From assembly GCF_038806765.1 (NCBI RefSeq), contig NZ_CP152389.1:2108001-2172000 (forward strand): 64,000 nucleotides of DNA, written 5' to 3'. How positions within the stretch are numbered: position 1 is the stretch's first letter; each line of letters starts with the position of its first letter. Origin of the DNA: Mucilaginibacter sp. CSA2-8R. GTDB lineage: Bacteria; Bacteroidota; Bacteroidia; Sphingobacteriales; Sphingobacteriaceae. The notes under the pieces were generated by a model. It was given only the letters and a program-made list of their open reading frames with translations, ran no database searches and had not been told where the DNA came from. Made by a program: the position numbers and the translations under genes. Of the stretch, positions 1 to 10,018 are shown piece by piece.

Positions 1-1968
1 GACGTCTGCGTCGCCTATCTAGGTTATGATCATCTTCCAATTAAAGCTTCTCTGCTAACCAGCCTTGTACACATTGGCACTATCGAAGAAAAGGCTTCAT
101 GGGGAACCGAGCTTTATTTTGACCTGCGGGATTTACTAACTGGTATCGCTGAAGCGGGTGACATTAAATCGCTCATATTACATTCTTTGGAGGATCAGCC
201 CCCCGTCAATATTTTTGAATGGCTTAGTAACTTATATGCGTTCATCATTGAACAGAAACAAACAGACCTTTTCAAAGATTTTGCTGTTATTCCCAATGAG
301 AATGGAGCGTTCAAGTTGCTGGACGAATTGTTCGAGGAAGATACGACCAAGCCGATACCAGACGAATTTATTGATATCCTAAAAGACCTTGACCCTCATA
401 AGGACTGGCGGAGTGACCTGATCAACCGGAAGATCAATTTAAAGGTGCTAAATCACAAAAAGCTCGATATTGCTAATATTACAGAAGCAATCAATGAGAT
501 CCTAAATGAGAGTGGAAGAAAAGGCAACATTGTCTATAACAAGTTCCTTGACAGGTCTGATGCCCTGCAACAACTCATTTCCATATTAAAGGTAGATGGA
601 ACTGATTCATCCCAGTTGTCTTTTAGACATAATATCTTCAACGCAGCAAAATCGCTTTACCGCTTACCGGATGAATTCAAGCCTGTCGCTAATTCAGCAA
701 AGTTTGATTACAGGCCAGCCTTTAAACTGTTAATCGAACTGATGAACAGAACAATCACCGATGCTGTTTCCATACAAGGCTTGGCCCACTTGATGGAAAC
801 CAATCACACAGGGGCGCTGAACTGGCTGGGTAGCTATTTGATATTACTTGATAACAGTACAGAGTATAGCTATTTTCTAAAAGAAGGTAATATCGTCCCG
901 AATAGAAAATATGTGCTGTGTGCATATGAAGACATCTGTAATTTTGGGACAGAGGAACAGCGTCTTGACGATGACCTCGTCGGTATACTTGAAAAGTTTA
1001 ATTCCAAAAAAGCTTGGGCGTCCCAATTGTTAGCCGACGAGATTAAAATAAAGTTACCTAATTCCAGAAAGTTTGATGAATTGGCAACTGAACTATTAAT
1101 TGAAGTGGACCAAATTCGTATCAGTGATTCCTACGAGAATTATCGAGAACAACTGCTCTTGCTGATTGACTGGTGTTCTACTCAAAAAGAGCTCGCTTTG
1201 CGCTACTTGTCGGGCTTTAAGGAACTATCTACCCGCATATTCTTTATTCTAACAATAGAGAACAGCAGTATTGGTGGTGACATCATTAAAATGCTCAGGA
1301 ATAAGGAACATCTTGAGGTACTGGCACAAATTTCAGAATCTTCTATAAATATCAACAGTTTAAAAGAGCTAATTCAAATTGGAAATGAATTGGGCAGTAT
1401 TGAAGCGATCCTAAGGCATGCAAGGGAACTTCAATATGAGCAGCAGGATTATGAATATAAGAAACAAATTGGTTCAGAGATCGAACAGGTGTTCAAAGAT
1501 GCGCTCGCAACTGAAAGCATCAACGCAGAAGTCATATTTAAGGGCAAGGGAGCTTACGATTTTGAGATCAGGAATAGAATTAACGCAAAATCTTTCTTCA
1601 TAGAACTTAAATCCCAGGCTAACGGCTCTTCTGACCCTGTAAAACTAGCGTTGAGTCAAGCCCGACTAGCAATATATAACCCCGAGTCATTTGCCTTATG
1701 CCTCTTGGAGCGACCCATTAAAAGTGTTGAAACTAATGTTACTTACATCAAGGAAAATCTTGTCTATAGACATGCCATTCAAACTTTATTACAACCTGCC
1801 TTAGACGATAATGTTAAATTCGAAGAGATTATCTCACGAAAAACGCCCGTGAGACTTCATATCGCCCTTCGTGATCAGGTTTCGGTTTCCATAGAGAATT
1901 CAACCATAAATGAAAGTTCGGAATCTTTTTTAGACCTAATCAATCGAATTAAGACCCAGTTACTATAG
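1..1968 (+). CDS. Sacsin/NO VEIN-like protein with C-terminal PD-(D/E)XK-like domain (5' truncated by window edge)
   Basis: The frame is open from the first base, so this is the 3' part of a longer gene; the first internal start-like codon (TTG at 187) is not needed. About 655 residues are visible. Near the left end a VIPNENG motif resembles the segment found in sacsin-like or NO VEIN-like GHKL ATPase proteins, whose ATPase domain would lie upstream of the window. At the C-terminus, codons 517-540 contain KGAYDFEI followed by FFIELKS, that is Asp520 and Glu535-Leu-Lys537. This fits the D-(E)-x-K core of DUF3883/Mrr-type nucleases. The middle is helical and unrecognised. It is the first visible gene of a rightward defence island. 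A role in nucleic-acid-directed defence is inferred; the family assignment is moderately sure because the N-terminus is missing. Confidence 0.6.
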   Translation, partial: DVCVAYLGYDHLPIKASLLTSLVHIGTIEEKASWGTELYFDLRDLLTGIAEAGDIKSLILHSLEDQPPVNIFEWLSNLYAFIIEQKQTDLFKDFAVIPNENGAFKLLDELFEEDTTKPIPDEFIDILKDLDPHKDWRSDLINRKINLKVLNHKKLDIANITEAINEILNESGRKGNIVYNKFLDRSDALQQLISILKVDGTDSSQLSFRHNIFNAAKSLYRLPDEFKPVANSAKFDYRPAFKLLIELMNRTITDAVSIQGLAHLMETNHTGALNWLGSYLILLDNSTEYSYFLKEGNIVPNRKYVLCAYEDICNFGTEEQRLDDDLVGILEKFNSKKAWASQLLADEIKIKLPNSRKFDELATELLIEVDQIRISDSYENYREQLLLLIDWCSTQKELALRYLSGFKELSTRIFFILTIENSSIGGDIIKMLRNKEHLEVLAQISESSININSLKELIQIGNELGSIEAILRHARELQYEQQDYEYKKQIGSEIEQVFKDALATESINAEVIFKGKGAYDFEIRNRINAKSFFIELKSQANGSSDPVKLALSQARLAIYNPESFALCLLERPIKSVETNVTYIKENLVYRHAIQTLLQPALDDNVKFEEIISRKTPVRLHIALRDQVSVSIENSTINESSESFLDLINRIKTQLL

Positions 1969-2336
1969 TCACAATGGATTTCCCTACGAGATAAGCGGCG
2001 CAAAAGCTATGCATATGAAATTGGAAGAAATTGCGCTAGTTTAAGAGCAATTCCACTCTAGACAACTTATAAAATAGAGTAGTGATAGAAATTTAAAAGA
2101 CACTATTATACTAAGCGACTTACAGGATATATGAAGTCGTTTGAGGCAGTAATGCTGTCACTAAAATATCGTTGAATACAGAATACTTTATAATGATCGT
2201 GATAATTTGGAATTAAAAAGCAATTAGAACTCTTTTTTCTAGATTCAAATCTTGTCTCACCCCATCGCTGAATCTATCCAAGTTTTTAATATGCTTCTCT
2301 ACGTTATCCCGCTACTTTTACCTTAAAAACAGCTAT
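1969..2336. other. AT-rich intergenic gap
   Basis: This stretch of about 370 bases separates the sacsin-like gene from the next rightward gene. It is AT-rich, has no open frame with protein-like composition, and shows no tRNA-like fold or strong hairpin. It may hold the promoter for the gene at 2337, but no convincing element was found. Confidence 0.5.
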
Positions 2337-4265
2337 ATGAGTAGAGACCGTGTTGTATTTTTCAGCAAACGTGATATGATGAAAGTTCCTATGCTGGAGA
2401 AGGCTGAAAGATACCTGGAAGGTATTTCGGATTTTGGCTCGATGAATCTTAATTCGCTGCTAGAATATCACCATATACACCAATATTTTGAGAACGGCTT
2501 ATTTCTTGAAAGATGGACAGAGGTTCAAAAAAGCTCTTACAGGAAAATCATAAAAACAGCGTTTATCACATTACGCAAATATCTATATGATTTACGCGAT
2601 AAGGATTTCATAGGTGTTATAGACGAATTGGAATTTGATAATCGTAGTAACTTTTGGGAAGTATTTCGATATTTTGAGGTTTATAAAAAAATTGAGCGTA
2701 AGACATTTGAGAAAATTTTAGATGCTCACCCACATCACGTAAGGTACATCCTTCCGCTAAAGCAGATTGTGGCACATTTCAACACGGAGCTCCGTGCGTT
2801 TTTGCTAACCTATGAGGAAAGTGCAGAATTACTGCTTACCCATTACGAACAGAAACATGATGAACCAAGTGAATATTATTTCCCGACAGATCTTAATGAC
2901 ACGGATAAACAGGATATCATAGCTGCTTATCTCGATTCTCCGTCACCAAACTTGAACTATGTTGACTTGGCGCTTCACTCGAAACATCTGAAACTGCCGC
3001 CACGATTATTATTAAAAGCAAAGCAAACGTCAGAACGCGTCAAGGATGAACTCCTAACCGAAGAGAACTCTATTAAGATATCAGGCCGCGCGGCATTAAA
3101 TATGGATCAGTCGGAAGCTGTCATCTTCGAAGGTGAAGGGGAAGAATTGACAACGGTATATGGCGGCGCTTTTTTCGATTCTATTGAGAATGACCTCAAA
3201 CTTTTCAGTGTCTTTAGCCCTGTTTTTTTATATACTAACCAGGAAGGGCTTATTAATTTAGTAAGTAAACATACGGAACTTAACATCCTTGAAAAGATCG
3301 GCATGCAGTCGAAAAATGAGTATCTGTATGGCATGTACTTCGCCAAAAAGGACATGGATGCTTTGAATCAGTTGATGATTTTTGATCTATACCTGCATAA
3401 AAAAGGCCGTTCCATTGAAAATCTCCTTCACCTGGTTATTCATGGTCTTTTCAATAGTTATTTCAAAATCCCAGGACTAACATTCTCCATGCCCGATGCG
3501 GGTCTCAAACCAGTTGACAAGATTAGGTTGTTAGCGCCCGAGATGGAATATTTGCTTAAACAGTATAAAAACTTTGTGTCAAACGGGGAGATCAGTCATG
3601 AACTGCTTCAGATGGACTCTTCGCAGGTATATTTCAGCGATATCCCCAGCCTGCTAGAAAGAAAATATATTTATTCCGATCATGGGTCGATCAGGACGAT
3701 CCAATATCACTTTTTTGACCAGGACAGTGTTCTGGCAGACCGTAAAGACTCGAATGGCCGCAGGACCCTAATGAAAGCTTTTGAGGCTGGAAAGGTCTAC
3801 AGGTCGGATTTTGAGGACTATCAGCAACAATTCATCGATCAGGCAGTGGAAGCTGGCGATCTCCTGATCAATGACGACGGGGAGGTCCTAATGGCCGATC
3901 CCATCCGTGTCATTGTTGCCGGAAAACTAAGAGAGAACGGTTTCATCAGTTACTGGCACTATCATAAACCTTTCCGGGACGAAATAGACAGGTTGATCGC
4001 GGAAGGCCTGTTGAGAACATCTGACAAATTATTGACCAGCGAAGAGGTGAACTACTTTAATTTTTACCTGAACAAAAGGGAGTATACGAACGGCAAAGAT
4101 CTCAGGAACAAATACCTGCACGGGTCGAACATTCGCGATGAACATCAACAACGGGCAGATTATCATTATTTCCTTAGAACGTTCATCTTGATCTTACTAA
4201 AGTTAAGAGATGATGTCACGCTTTATAAGCATCATTACGGGTCTTCATTAAATAGAAAATCATAA
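2337..4265 (+). CDS. Unrecognised 642-aa defence-island protein with C-terminal HEPN-like RN-x3-HG motif
   Basis: Starts at ATG 2337 and encodes 642 residues with no signal peptide or membrane segments. I do not recognise a family for the first 560 residues, which look mixed alpha/beta and rich in charged and aromatic residues. The last 60 residues contain NGKDLRNKYLHGSN, with Arg590-Asn591 and His595-Gly596. This matches the R-x4-6-H signature of HEPN ribonucleases and resembles the C-terminal motif of DUF4209-type proteins. It lies between a sacsin-like nuclease protein and the Z1 helicase, on the same strand, so it probably belongs to the same defence locus. An RNase effector role is inference from one motif; a structural helical-bundle role without catalysis is equally possible. 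Confidence 0.7.
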   Translation: MSRDRVVFFSKRDMMKVPMLEKAERYLEGISDFGSMNLNSLLEYHHIHQYFENGLFLERWTEVQKSSYRKIIKTAFITLRKYLYDLRDKDFIGVIDELEFDNRSNFWEVFRYFEVYKKIERKTFEKILDAHPHHVRYILPLKQIVAHFNTELRAFLLTYEESAELLLTHYEQKHDEPSEYYFPTDLNDTDKQDIIAAYLDSPSPNLNYVDLALHSKHLKLPPRLLLKAKQTSERVKDELLTEENSIKISGRAALNMDQSEAVIFEGEGEELTTVYGGAFFDSIENDLKLFSVFSPVFLYTNQEGLINLVSKHTELNILEKIGMQSKNEYLYGMYFAKKDMDALNQLMIFDLYLHKKGRSIENLLHLVIHGLFNSYFKIPGLTFSMPDAGLKPVDKIRLLAPEMEYLLKQYKNFVSNGEISHELLQMDSSQVYFSDIPSLLERKYIYSDHGSIRTIQYHFFDQDSVLADRKDSNGRRTLMKAFEAGKVYRSDFEDYQQQFIDQAVEAGDLLINDDGEVLMADPIRVIVAGKLRENGFISYWHYHKPFRDEIDRLIAEGLLRTSDKLLTSEEVNYFNFYLNKREYTNGKDLRNKYLHGSNIRDEHQQRADYHYFLRTFILILLKLRDDVTLYKHHYGSSLNRKS

Positions 4266-4344
4266 ATTGTTACAAATTATATTATATCACAATATCTATT
4301 TTATATTTAGCTAAATTTATTTTAATAACCTATTGACTTTATCC

Positions 4345-6198
4345 ATGCAAACTGATTTATTCGATCTTTCCAAGATTAAGGAAACATCAATTAGCCTTAA
4401 CCGTACCAGGTATGAACGGCGACTCGAAATATTAAAACATCTCGGACAGGATACAGGCAGAATTTCTTCGGTCGTTGATGGTGCCATTAATAATGTCAAA
4501 AATAACCGTCGATCATTTGTGATTTACGGCGAACCGCAAAGCGGTAAGACGGAACTAATGATCGCATTAACCGCGAGACTACTTGATGAGGGCTATAAGA
4601 TTATTATTGCCCTAATGAACGATAGTGTGCAGCTTCTCGGTCAAAATTTAGAACGTTTTCAGCGTTCTGGTTTATCTCCTGCGCCAAAAAAATTCAGCGA
4701 GATACTGGCACCCGAGATAAACCTGGGGAATCGTGAATGGGTCATTTTTTGTAAAAAAAATGCGAAGGATCTGCAAAAGTTAATTACCAAATTGAAAGGA
4801 CAAAAAAATATTGTCGTATTAGATGACGAAGCGGATTTTGCAACGCCGAATTCCAAGATCAATCGTCAACAAAGGAGTACGATTAACGACTTAACGGGTG
4901 AGCTTCTTAGCAATCATGGTATCTACATTGGGGTAACGGCTACGCCGGCCAGATTGGATCTCAACAATACGCACAATAATGAAAACGATGATTGGTTGGA
5001 CTTCCCCATACACGCCAAATACACGGGTCAGGACGTTTTCTTTCCGGTTAATATTTCCAGTTTGCCATACCGCCTTACATTTACGCCTGCGAATCAGGAG
5101 ATGAGCGAATCTATCCAAAAAGCGTTATTCAGCTTTATGGTAAATGTAGGCTACCTTAATATCAATAATTCCGAAGAGAATTATTCGCTTCTCATCCATA
5201 CTAGTGGCAAAACGTCCGATCACTCCATTGGGTACCGGCAATTGGTCGGAATTTTTGAGGCAATTAAAGAAGATACAAATTCCAATCATGCCAAATATTT
5301 AAAGGCCATATGGGAACTCGCGAAAACAAGATATCCTGGACATGAAGACCAGGTGACAGCGTATATCGTCGGGAATAGTGAGCGGCATAACCTGGTCGTA
5401 ATGAATAGCGATAAAGACGTGAACGCAGCCGACAATAGAACTGGCACCTCACCGACTTCCCCTTTTACCGTTATCATAGGTGGAAATATAGTATCCAGGG
5501 GTGTGACCTTTGATAATCTGCTGTCTATGTTATTTGCTCGCGACGTTGTAAGCAAACTGCAGCAGGATACTTATATCCAACGTGCACGAATGTTCGGCGC
5601 TCGTGGTAGATATTTAGAGTATTTTGAATTAATGATACCTGAAGCTTTATTTCTCGATTGGCAGAAGTGTTTTATCTTTCACAGGTTGTCATTAGAATCA
5701 CGAAAATTAGTTAATGAGTCACCTGTTTGGCTGGATGATAACCGTGTAACCGCAGTAGCGGCCAATAGCATAGACAAAGCTAGGGTAATCGTGGATAAAG
5801 GTGAAATGAGTTTTGCGCTTTTTGATTACCCCAACACGGAGCTCGAAAGCATAATTTCCGGCGGTGGTACTGCAATTCATAAGATAAAGCAAATTTCAGA
5901 TCTCCTTGGCACAGAGTGTTTGCCCACTTATTTGATTAATTATATTGAAAGTTTCAGACCGGAGGGTGACGATTCTATTGTAGTCCATAAAACATCTACG
6001 ATTTCCGGCTACAGAGACAGTGCCGAAGTAGATAGAGCCACTATCACTCGTACACGCGGATTCATGGGTAACGACCAATTAGAGGTCGAAAAGTATCCTG
6101 ATGCAATCCATCATATTAAGGTATTTGAGAATGGCATGGGACAAGGAAGGGTATTCTATAAATATCAAGGTCGAATCCGATTTTTAAAAACCAATTAA
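4345..6198 (+). CDS. Z1 domain-containing superfamily-2 helicase/ATPase
   Basis: A 617-residue P-loop protein. The ATG at 4345 (MQTDLFDLSK) is preferred over an in-frame TTG twelve bases upstream. Walker A is GEPQSGKT at residues 62-69, and the Walker B/DEAD-like box is DDEAD at 160-164. A later motif, GGNIVSRGVTF from residue 379, followed by a DTYIQRARMFG segment near 408, is the hallmark of the Z1 domain. Z1 proteins are known from predicted restriction-modification-like operons that also carry a DNA methylase and a MORC-type ATPase, which is the arrangement here. It probably translocates or remodels DNA for the nuclease partner. It is transcribed rightward with the methylase gene 84 bases downstream. 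Confidence 0.9.
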   Translation: MQTDLFDLSKIKETSISLNRTRYERRLEILKHLGQDTGRISSVVDGAINNVKNNRRSFVIYGEPQSGKTELMIALTARLLDEGYKIIIALMNDSVQLLGQNLERFQRSGLSPAPKKFSEILAPEINLGNREWVIFCKKNAKDLQKLITKLKGQKNIVVLDDEADFATPNSKINRQQRSTINDLTGELLSNHGIYIGVTATPARLDLNNTHNNENDDWLDFPIHAKYTGQDVFFPVNISSLPYRLTFTPANQEMSESIQKALFSFMVNVGYLNINNSEENYSLLIHTSGKTSDHSIGYRQLVGIFEAIKEDTNSNHAKYLKAIWELAKTRYPGHEDQVTAYIVGNSERHNLVVMNSDKDVNAADNRTGTSPTSPFTVIIGGNIVSRGVTFDNLLSMLFARDVVSKLQQDTYIQRARMFGARGRYLEYFELMIPEALFLDWQKCFIFHRLSLESRKLVNESPVWLDDNRVTAVAANSIDKARVIVDKGEMSFALFDYPNTELESIISGGGTAIHKIKQISDLLGTECLPTYLINYIESFRPEGDDSIVVHKTSTISGYRDSAEVDRATITRTRGFMGNDQLEVEKYPDAIHHIKVFENGMGQGRVFYKYQGRIRFLKTN

Positions 6199-6251
6199 AT
6201 TTACTTCATTTACTAATTAATTTAGCATCGGCATGGTCTGTTCAAATTAAC

Positions 6252-6259
6252 TATATTTG
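6252..6259 (+). promoter_or_regulatory. Bacteroidota-type -7 element (TATATTTG) upstream of the methylase
   Basis: TATATTTG fits the Bacteroidota consensus TAnnTTTG and lies 23 bases before the methylase ATG, in the gap after the Z1 gene. No clear TTG-type -33 element is seen. If real, it would let the methylase and the MORC-nuclease be expressed apart from the upstream genes. Confidence 0.35.
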
Positions 6260-6282
6260 TATGCGATTCCTATTTACTTATA

Positions 6283-7563
6283 ATGCAAAGCGATATTCTC
6301 TCTATAATAAACGATAAATTCAATGTACCTGTCAATAATGATTGGTCATTTGCGGGATCGCGATCTATTGATAACCTTACTCATGGTTATCACCGTTACC
6401 CGGCGAAGTTCATACCCCAGATTGTAAAAAAACTCATAGAAACTTATACAGTCCCCACCGATAAAATCGCGGATGTGTTCGCCGGTTGCGGTACCACTCT
6501 GGTGGAATCTAAAGTTCATGGCCGTAATTCTGTAGGCGTTGATATAAATCCGGTCGCTCAACTGATAACCCAAGCCAAAATACATGCGCTCGAACCTCAC
6601 TTATTAGCCGAAAGAATTGCGAATTTTAAAGCGGAGATGGCAGGCTATGATTCGGAAACCGTATATGCTGCTGCACATCACGCAAGAATAGATTATTGGT
6701 TCAGAGAAAAAGAAAAAAATGAGATCGCCTTTCTTTATAGTGTGATAAACAATATCGAAGAAGCAGACTTTAAAAACTTTTTCTTATGCGCACTTTCTAA
6801 CATTTTAAAAAATTGTTCTCGTTGGTTACAGCGTGGAACAAAGCCGCAAATAGATCCAAATAAGGTTATTGCTGATCCGTTTAAAGCGATGGAATTGCAA
6901 TTGCGGAAGATGTTTAAAAAGAACAATGATTTTTATACACAACTGCAAAAGGATAATAATCTAACAGTTCAGTGCGATATCAAACTTGCGGACGCTCGAA
7001 AAACGAAAATCAGGGCCAATTCGATTGGGGCTATAATAACATCGCCGCCGTACGTCACTTCGTATGAATATGCTGATATTCACCAGCTGACTGCTTACTG
7101 GTATGAATATATTACTGATATAAGCACGTTTAGAAAGAATTTTATTGGGACTTTTTATTCTAACAACAGGGATCTGGTTACCAAAAGTACAATTGCACAG
7201 AATATCGTTACCGAGTTAAATAAGATCGATACCAGGTTGGCAGGCGAAGTCGCTAACTATTTCAATAACATGTATGAGGTAGCGGCGGAAATGAAGCGTA
7301 TTCTAAAACCATCAGGGGTTACCTGCCTGGTCGTTGGTAATACCACGATGAAAGATGTCAGAATCAAATCTGCAGAAGCTTTCGCGGAAATGCTGATATT
7401 ATTGAATTTCGAGATCGTAGAGATTATCAAACGTGAAATACCTCATAAAATCAATCCAACGATTCGAGATAAAAATTCAGGTAAATTTACTAAGCTAACC
7501 AGCGATAATAAAAAACTGATTTATCCCGAAGAATTAATCATTATAGCACGTAAATGTCAATAG
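6283..7563 (+). CDS. Site-specific DNA methyltransferase (SPPY type)
   Basis: A 426-residue S-adenosylmethionine-dependent DNA methyltransferase. An N-terminal HRYPAKFIPQ segment (residues 37-46) looks like motif X. The SAM-binding motif I is FAGCGTT at 66-72, followed by VDINP at 86-90. The catalytic motif IV is TSPPY at 253-257, the form usual in N4-cytosine and some N6-adenine enzymes. Motif I precedes motif IV, with about 180 helical residues between them that could hold target recognition. The last ten bases overlap the start of the MORC-nuclease gene, so the two are translationally coupled. It is likely the self-marking enzyme of the system; the modified base cannot be decided from sequence. 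Confidence 0.92.
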   Translation: MQSDILSIINDKFNVPVNNDWSFAGSRSIDNLTHGYHRYPAKFIPQIVKKLIETYTVPTDKIADVFAGCGTTLVESKVHGRNSVGVDINPVAQLITQAKIHALEPHLLAERIANFKAEMAGYDSETVYAAAHHARIDYWFREKEKNEIAFLYSVINNIEEADFKNFFLCALSNILKNCSRWLQRGTKPQIDPNKVIADPFKAMELQLRKMFKKNNDFYTQLQKDNNLTVQCDIKLADARKTKIRANSIGAIITSPPYVTSYEYADIHQLTAYWYEYITDISTFRKNFIGTFYSNNRDLVTKSTIAQNIVTELNKIDTRLAGEVANYFNNMYEVAAEMKRILKPSGVTCLVVGNTTMKDVRIKSAEAFAEMLILLNFEIVEIIKREIPHKINPTIRDKNSGKFTKLTSDNKKLIYPEELIIIARKCQ

Positions 7564-10007
7564 AAACTTCAGGCACTAAAATCGACGAGATACCTGTAGA
7601 GATAAGCTATAGGATTATCGAGTTGTTTTCTGCCGGACTATATTCAAGCCCTAATAAGGCATTTGAAGAACTCGTAAGTAATTCATACGATGCTGGTGCC
7701 TCAAAAGTGTCGGTACAAGTCCCGATTGACAAAACCCTGCCAGAATCCGTGCTGTGGGTGTGCGATAATGGCGAATCCATGGGAAAGGATGGTCTTAAGC
7801 AGTTTTGGAAAATCGGCTCATCAACCAAAAGGGCAATAGAGAAAACGGACCGGCTTGTCATTGGCAAATTCGGTATTGGTAAACTAGCTACTTATATTTT
7901 AACAAATAAGCTTACCCTGATATGTAAAGCAAAAGATGGTAATTACTATGCAGTTACCATGAATTATACCAATATCAACGATAGCTCCGAACGAACTGGA
8001 ATAAAATTGGACGAAAGGCAGTTAACACTTGATCAGGTCAAGGTTGCTTTAAATCCATACGTTGGGGGCGCGAACGAGAAGTTGCTTTCGTTTAAACTTT
8101 GGGGGACTGATGCCGAACCAACCTGGACGATGGCAATCATGTCAGAGTTGAAACCTAAAGCCCACCAAATTCAGGAGGGACGTTTAAAATGGATATTAAG
8201 TACCGCGTTACCTTTAAACCCTGCGTTTAAACTATCTTACAACGGAGTTGAAATTACCCCGAGCAAAGAAAAAATCGCTATTAAAAAAACTTTCATTTTT
8301 GGCGTGGATGATGAGGTCGCTAAAAGAAATAAATATACGGTAGGCACATACAGGGGGCAACCGTCGGTAAATATGAATACTATTCATAATGTTACCGGAC
8401 AAATAGATCTTTACCAGGAATCATTGCTTGCCAGCAAATCGGACAATATATCGAGAAGCCACGGTGTGTTTCTTATGGTTAGAGGCAGGTTAATTAATAT
8501 TGACGATGCTTTGTTGCCAGGCATGTCACCACTTTTTCATGGTCTGTTTAATCGGATTCGTATAACGGTACATGCGGATGAGTTAGATAGTTATATCACT
8601 TCTACCAGAGAGGCTGTTAAAGAGTCGGAACAGCTTAGTGAAATTAAAGCCTATATCAACAGCAAATTCAATGAAGTTAGGGCGTTTTATACGAGCGTAA
8701 TAGAAGAAGAAGAGCGAAAGAATAGGGCATCTTACAAAATCGCCGCTGCATCTTCTGGACTATCCAGAAGGCCTATCCTAGTGGCGGCGAAACGTTTTTT
8801 TGACGGGGAAATATCGGATCTGCTTTTAACGGAATTTCCTAAAGGCTTATCAAGCGAGGAAACCATGTCATTCATTTCACGTTTAGAAGACGATCTTGTC
8901 AGCGAAAAGGGCATGATCCATAGTGTGGAATGGGTTGCCCTAAATCCTGATGACCCTATTGCTAAATTAGAACTTGAAACGGGCATCGCTAAAATCAATT
9001 TACTTCATCCGTTTTTTGCAAATTTCATGGATGAAGTAAAATCTACCTTACCTTTCCAGTTGATTGCCCTTACAGAGATACTTACTGAATGCTTTTTAAT
9101 TGAAAACGGTATTAAGCAGGACGAAGTGTATTCTATTATGCGTCGCCGTGATGATATACTCAGAGAATTGACGTTTAGCGACAAGCCGAACGCACCGTTT
9201 GTGGCGGCTCTGCTGCAAAACTCATTGGGAGACTCTACCGGTTTAGAAGACTCTGTAAAACAAGCATTTGTTTCGCTTGGATTCGAAACTTCTAAAATTG
9301 GCGGCCCAGGCAAGCCTGATGGTAAGGCGAATGCGTACCTTGGCCCGGTTGGTTCAGCAGAGAATTATTCCGTCACATATGATGCAAAAAGCACGGCTAA
9401 GGATAAAATTAAAGCAACAACAGCACATATCTCAGGTGTCGATAGACATAGAGACGACTATAATGCAGACTATGCTGCGGTAGTAGCAATAGATTTTGAA
9501 GGAGCCGACGATCCAAATTCAGCAGTTAATAAAGAGGCAAAAAAACATAAGATAAACTTGATCAGGGCTAAAGATTTAAGTGCGTTGATCATATTATCCA
9601 GTCCTAAGTTGGTAGGTCTAAAAGAACTTAGGGATTTCTTTAATAATTGCCATACCGTAGTTGAAACAACAGCTTGGATTAAACAAATTAGAGATAGAGA
9701 AGTCAATCGTGGCCCTATCAAAGAACTTTTGCAAACTGCCTACGATATCATTAGGAATGACAAAGAACCTGCAAACTTAAATGCGCTGAGATATGCTAAT
9801 ACGGAATTGAAAAAACATTCTGTTGAAGATTTGAGGACTTTGTCGCAAAGCTTGGAGCGGCTTGTGCCCGGCTTCCTGAATATCAACAATGATGTTTTAA
9901 GTTTGCAAGCGCCGCCCGATAAAATTCTTCAAGCAATTAATCAAACTTTTGCAACTAATATGCCGCCGGAGTTTTTGGATGTTTATCTGAAAGCATTTTC
10001 TATTTAG
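7554..10007 (+). CDS. MORC-like GHKL ATPase fused to a PD-(D/E)XK-like restriction endonuclease domain
   Basis: 817 residues. The N-terminus is a GHKL ATPase: N-box EELVSNSYDA at 38-47, DNGESM at 71-76 (the D-x-G motif) and GKFGIGK at 104-110. An S5-like fold region follows to about residue 370. After a helical linker, the C-terminal part has GGPGKPDG around 583-590 and YDAKS with Asp610 and Lys612, which fits a PD-(x)n-(D/E)xK nuclease core. Prokaryotic MORC/MutL-type ATPases linked to REase domains are known from predicted R-M systems with a Z1 helicase and a methylase. The start overlaps the methylase stop. It is the probable ATP-gated DNA-cleaving subunit. Nuclease activity is inferred from motif spacing only. 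Confidence 0.88.
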   Translation: MSIETSGTKIDEIPVEISYRIIELFSAGLYSSPNKAFEELVSNSYDAGASKVSVQVPIDKTLPESVLWVCDNGESMGKDGLKQFWKIGSSTKRAIEKTDRLVIGKFGIGKLATYILTNKLTLICKAKDGNYYAVTMNYTNINDSSERTGIKLDERQLTLDQVKVALNPYVGGANEKLLSFKLWGTDAEPTWTMAIMSELKPKAHQIQEGRLKWILSTALPLNPAFKLSYNGVEITPSKEKIAIKKTFIFGVDDEVAKRNKYTVGTYRGQPSVNMNTIHNVTGQIDLYQESLLASKSDNISRSHGVFLMVRGRLINIDDALLPGMSPLFHGLFNRIRITVHADELDSYITSTREAVKESEQLSEIKAYINSKFNEVRAFYTSVIEEEERKNRASYKIAAASSGLSRRPILVAAKRFFDGEISDLLLTEFPKGLSSEETMSFISRLEDDLVSEKGMIHSVEWVALNPDDPIAKLELETGIAKINLLHPFFANFMDEVKSTLPFQLIALTEILTECFLIENGIKQDEVYSIMRRRDDILRELTFSDKPNAPFVAALLQNSLGDSTGLEDSVKQAFVSLGFETSKIGGPGKPDGKANAYLGPVGSAENYSVTYDAKSTAKDKIKATTAHISGVDRHRDDYNADYAAVVAIDFEGADDPNSAVNKEAKKHKINLIRAKDLSALIILSSPKLVGLKELRDFFNNCHTVVETTAWIKQIRDREVNRGPIKELLQTAYDIIRNDKEPANLNALRYANTELKKHSVEDLRTLSQSLERLVPGFLNINNDVLSLQAPPDKILQAINQTFATNMPPEFLDVYLKAFSI

Positions 10008-10018
10008 GAGTTACGCAT

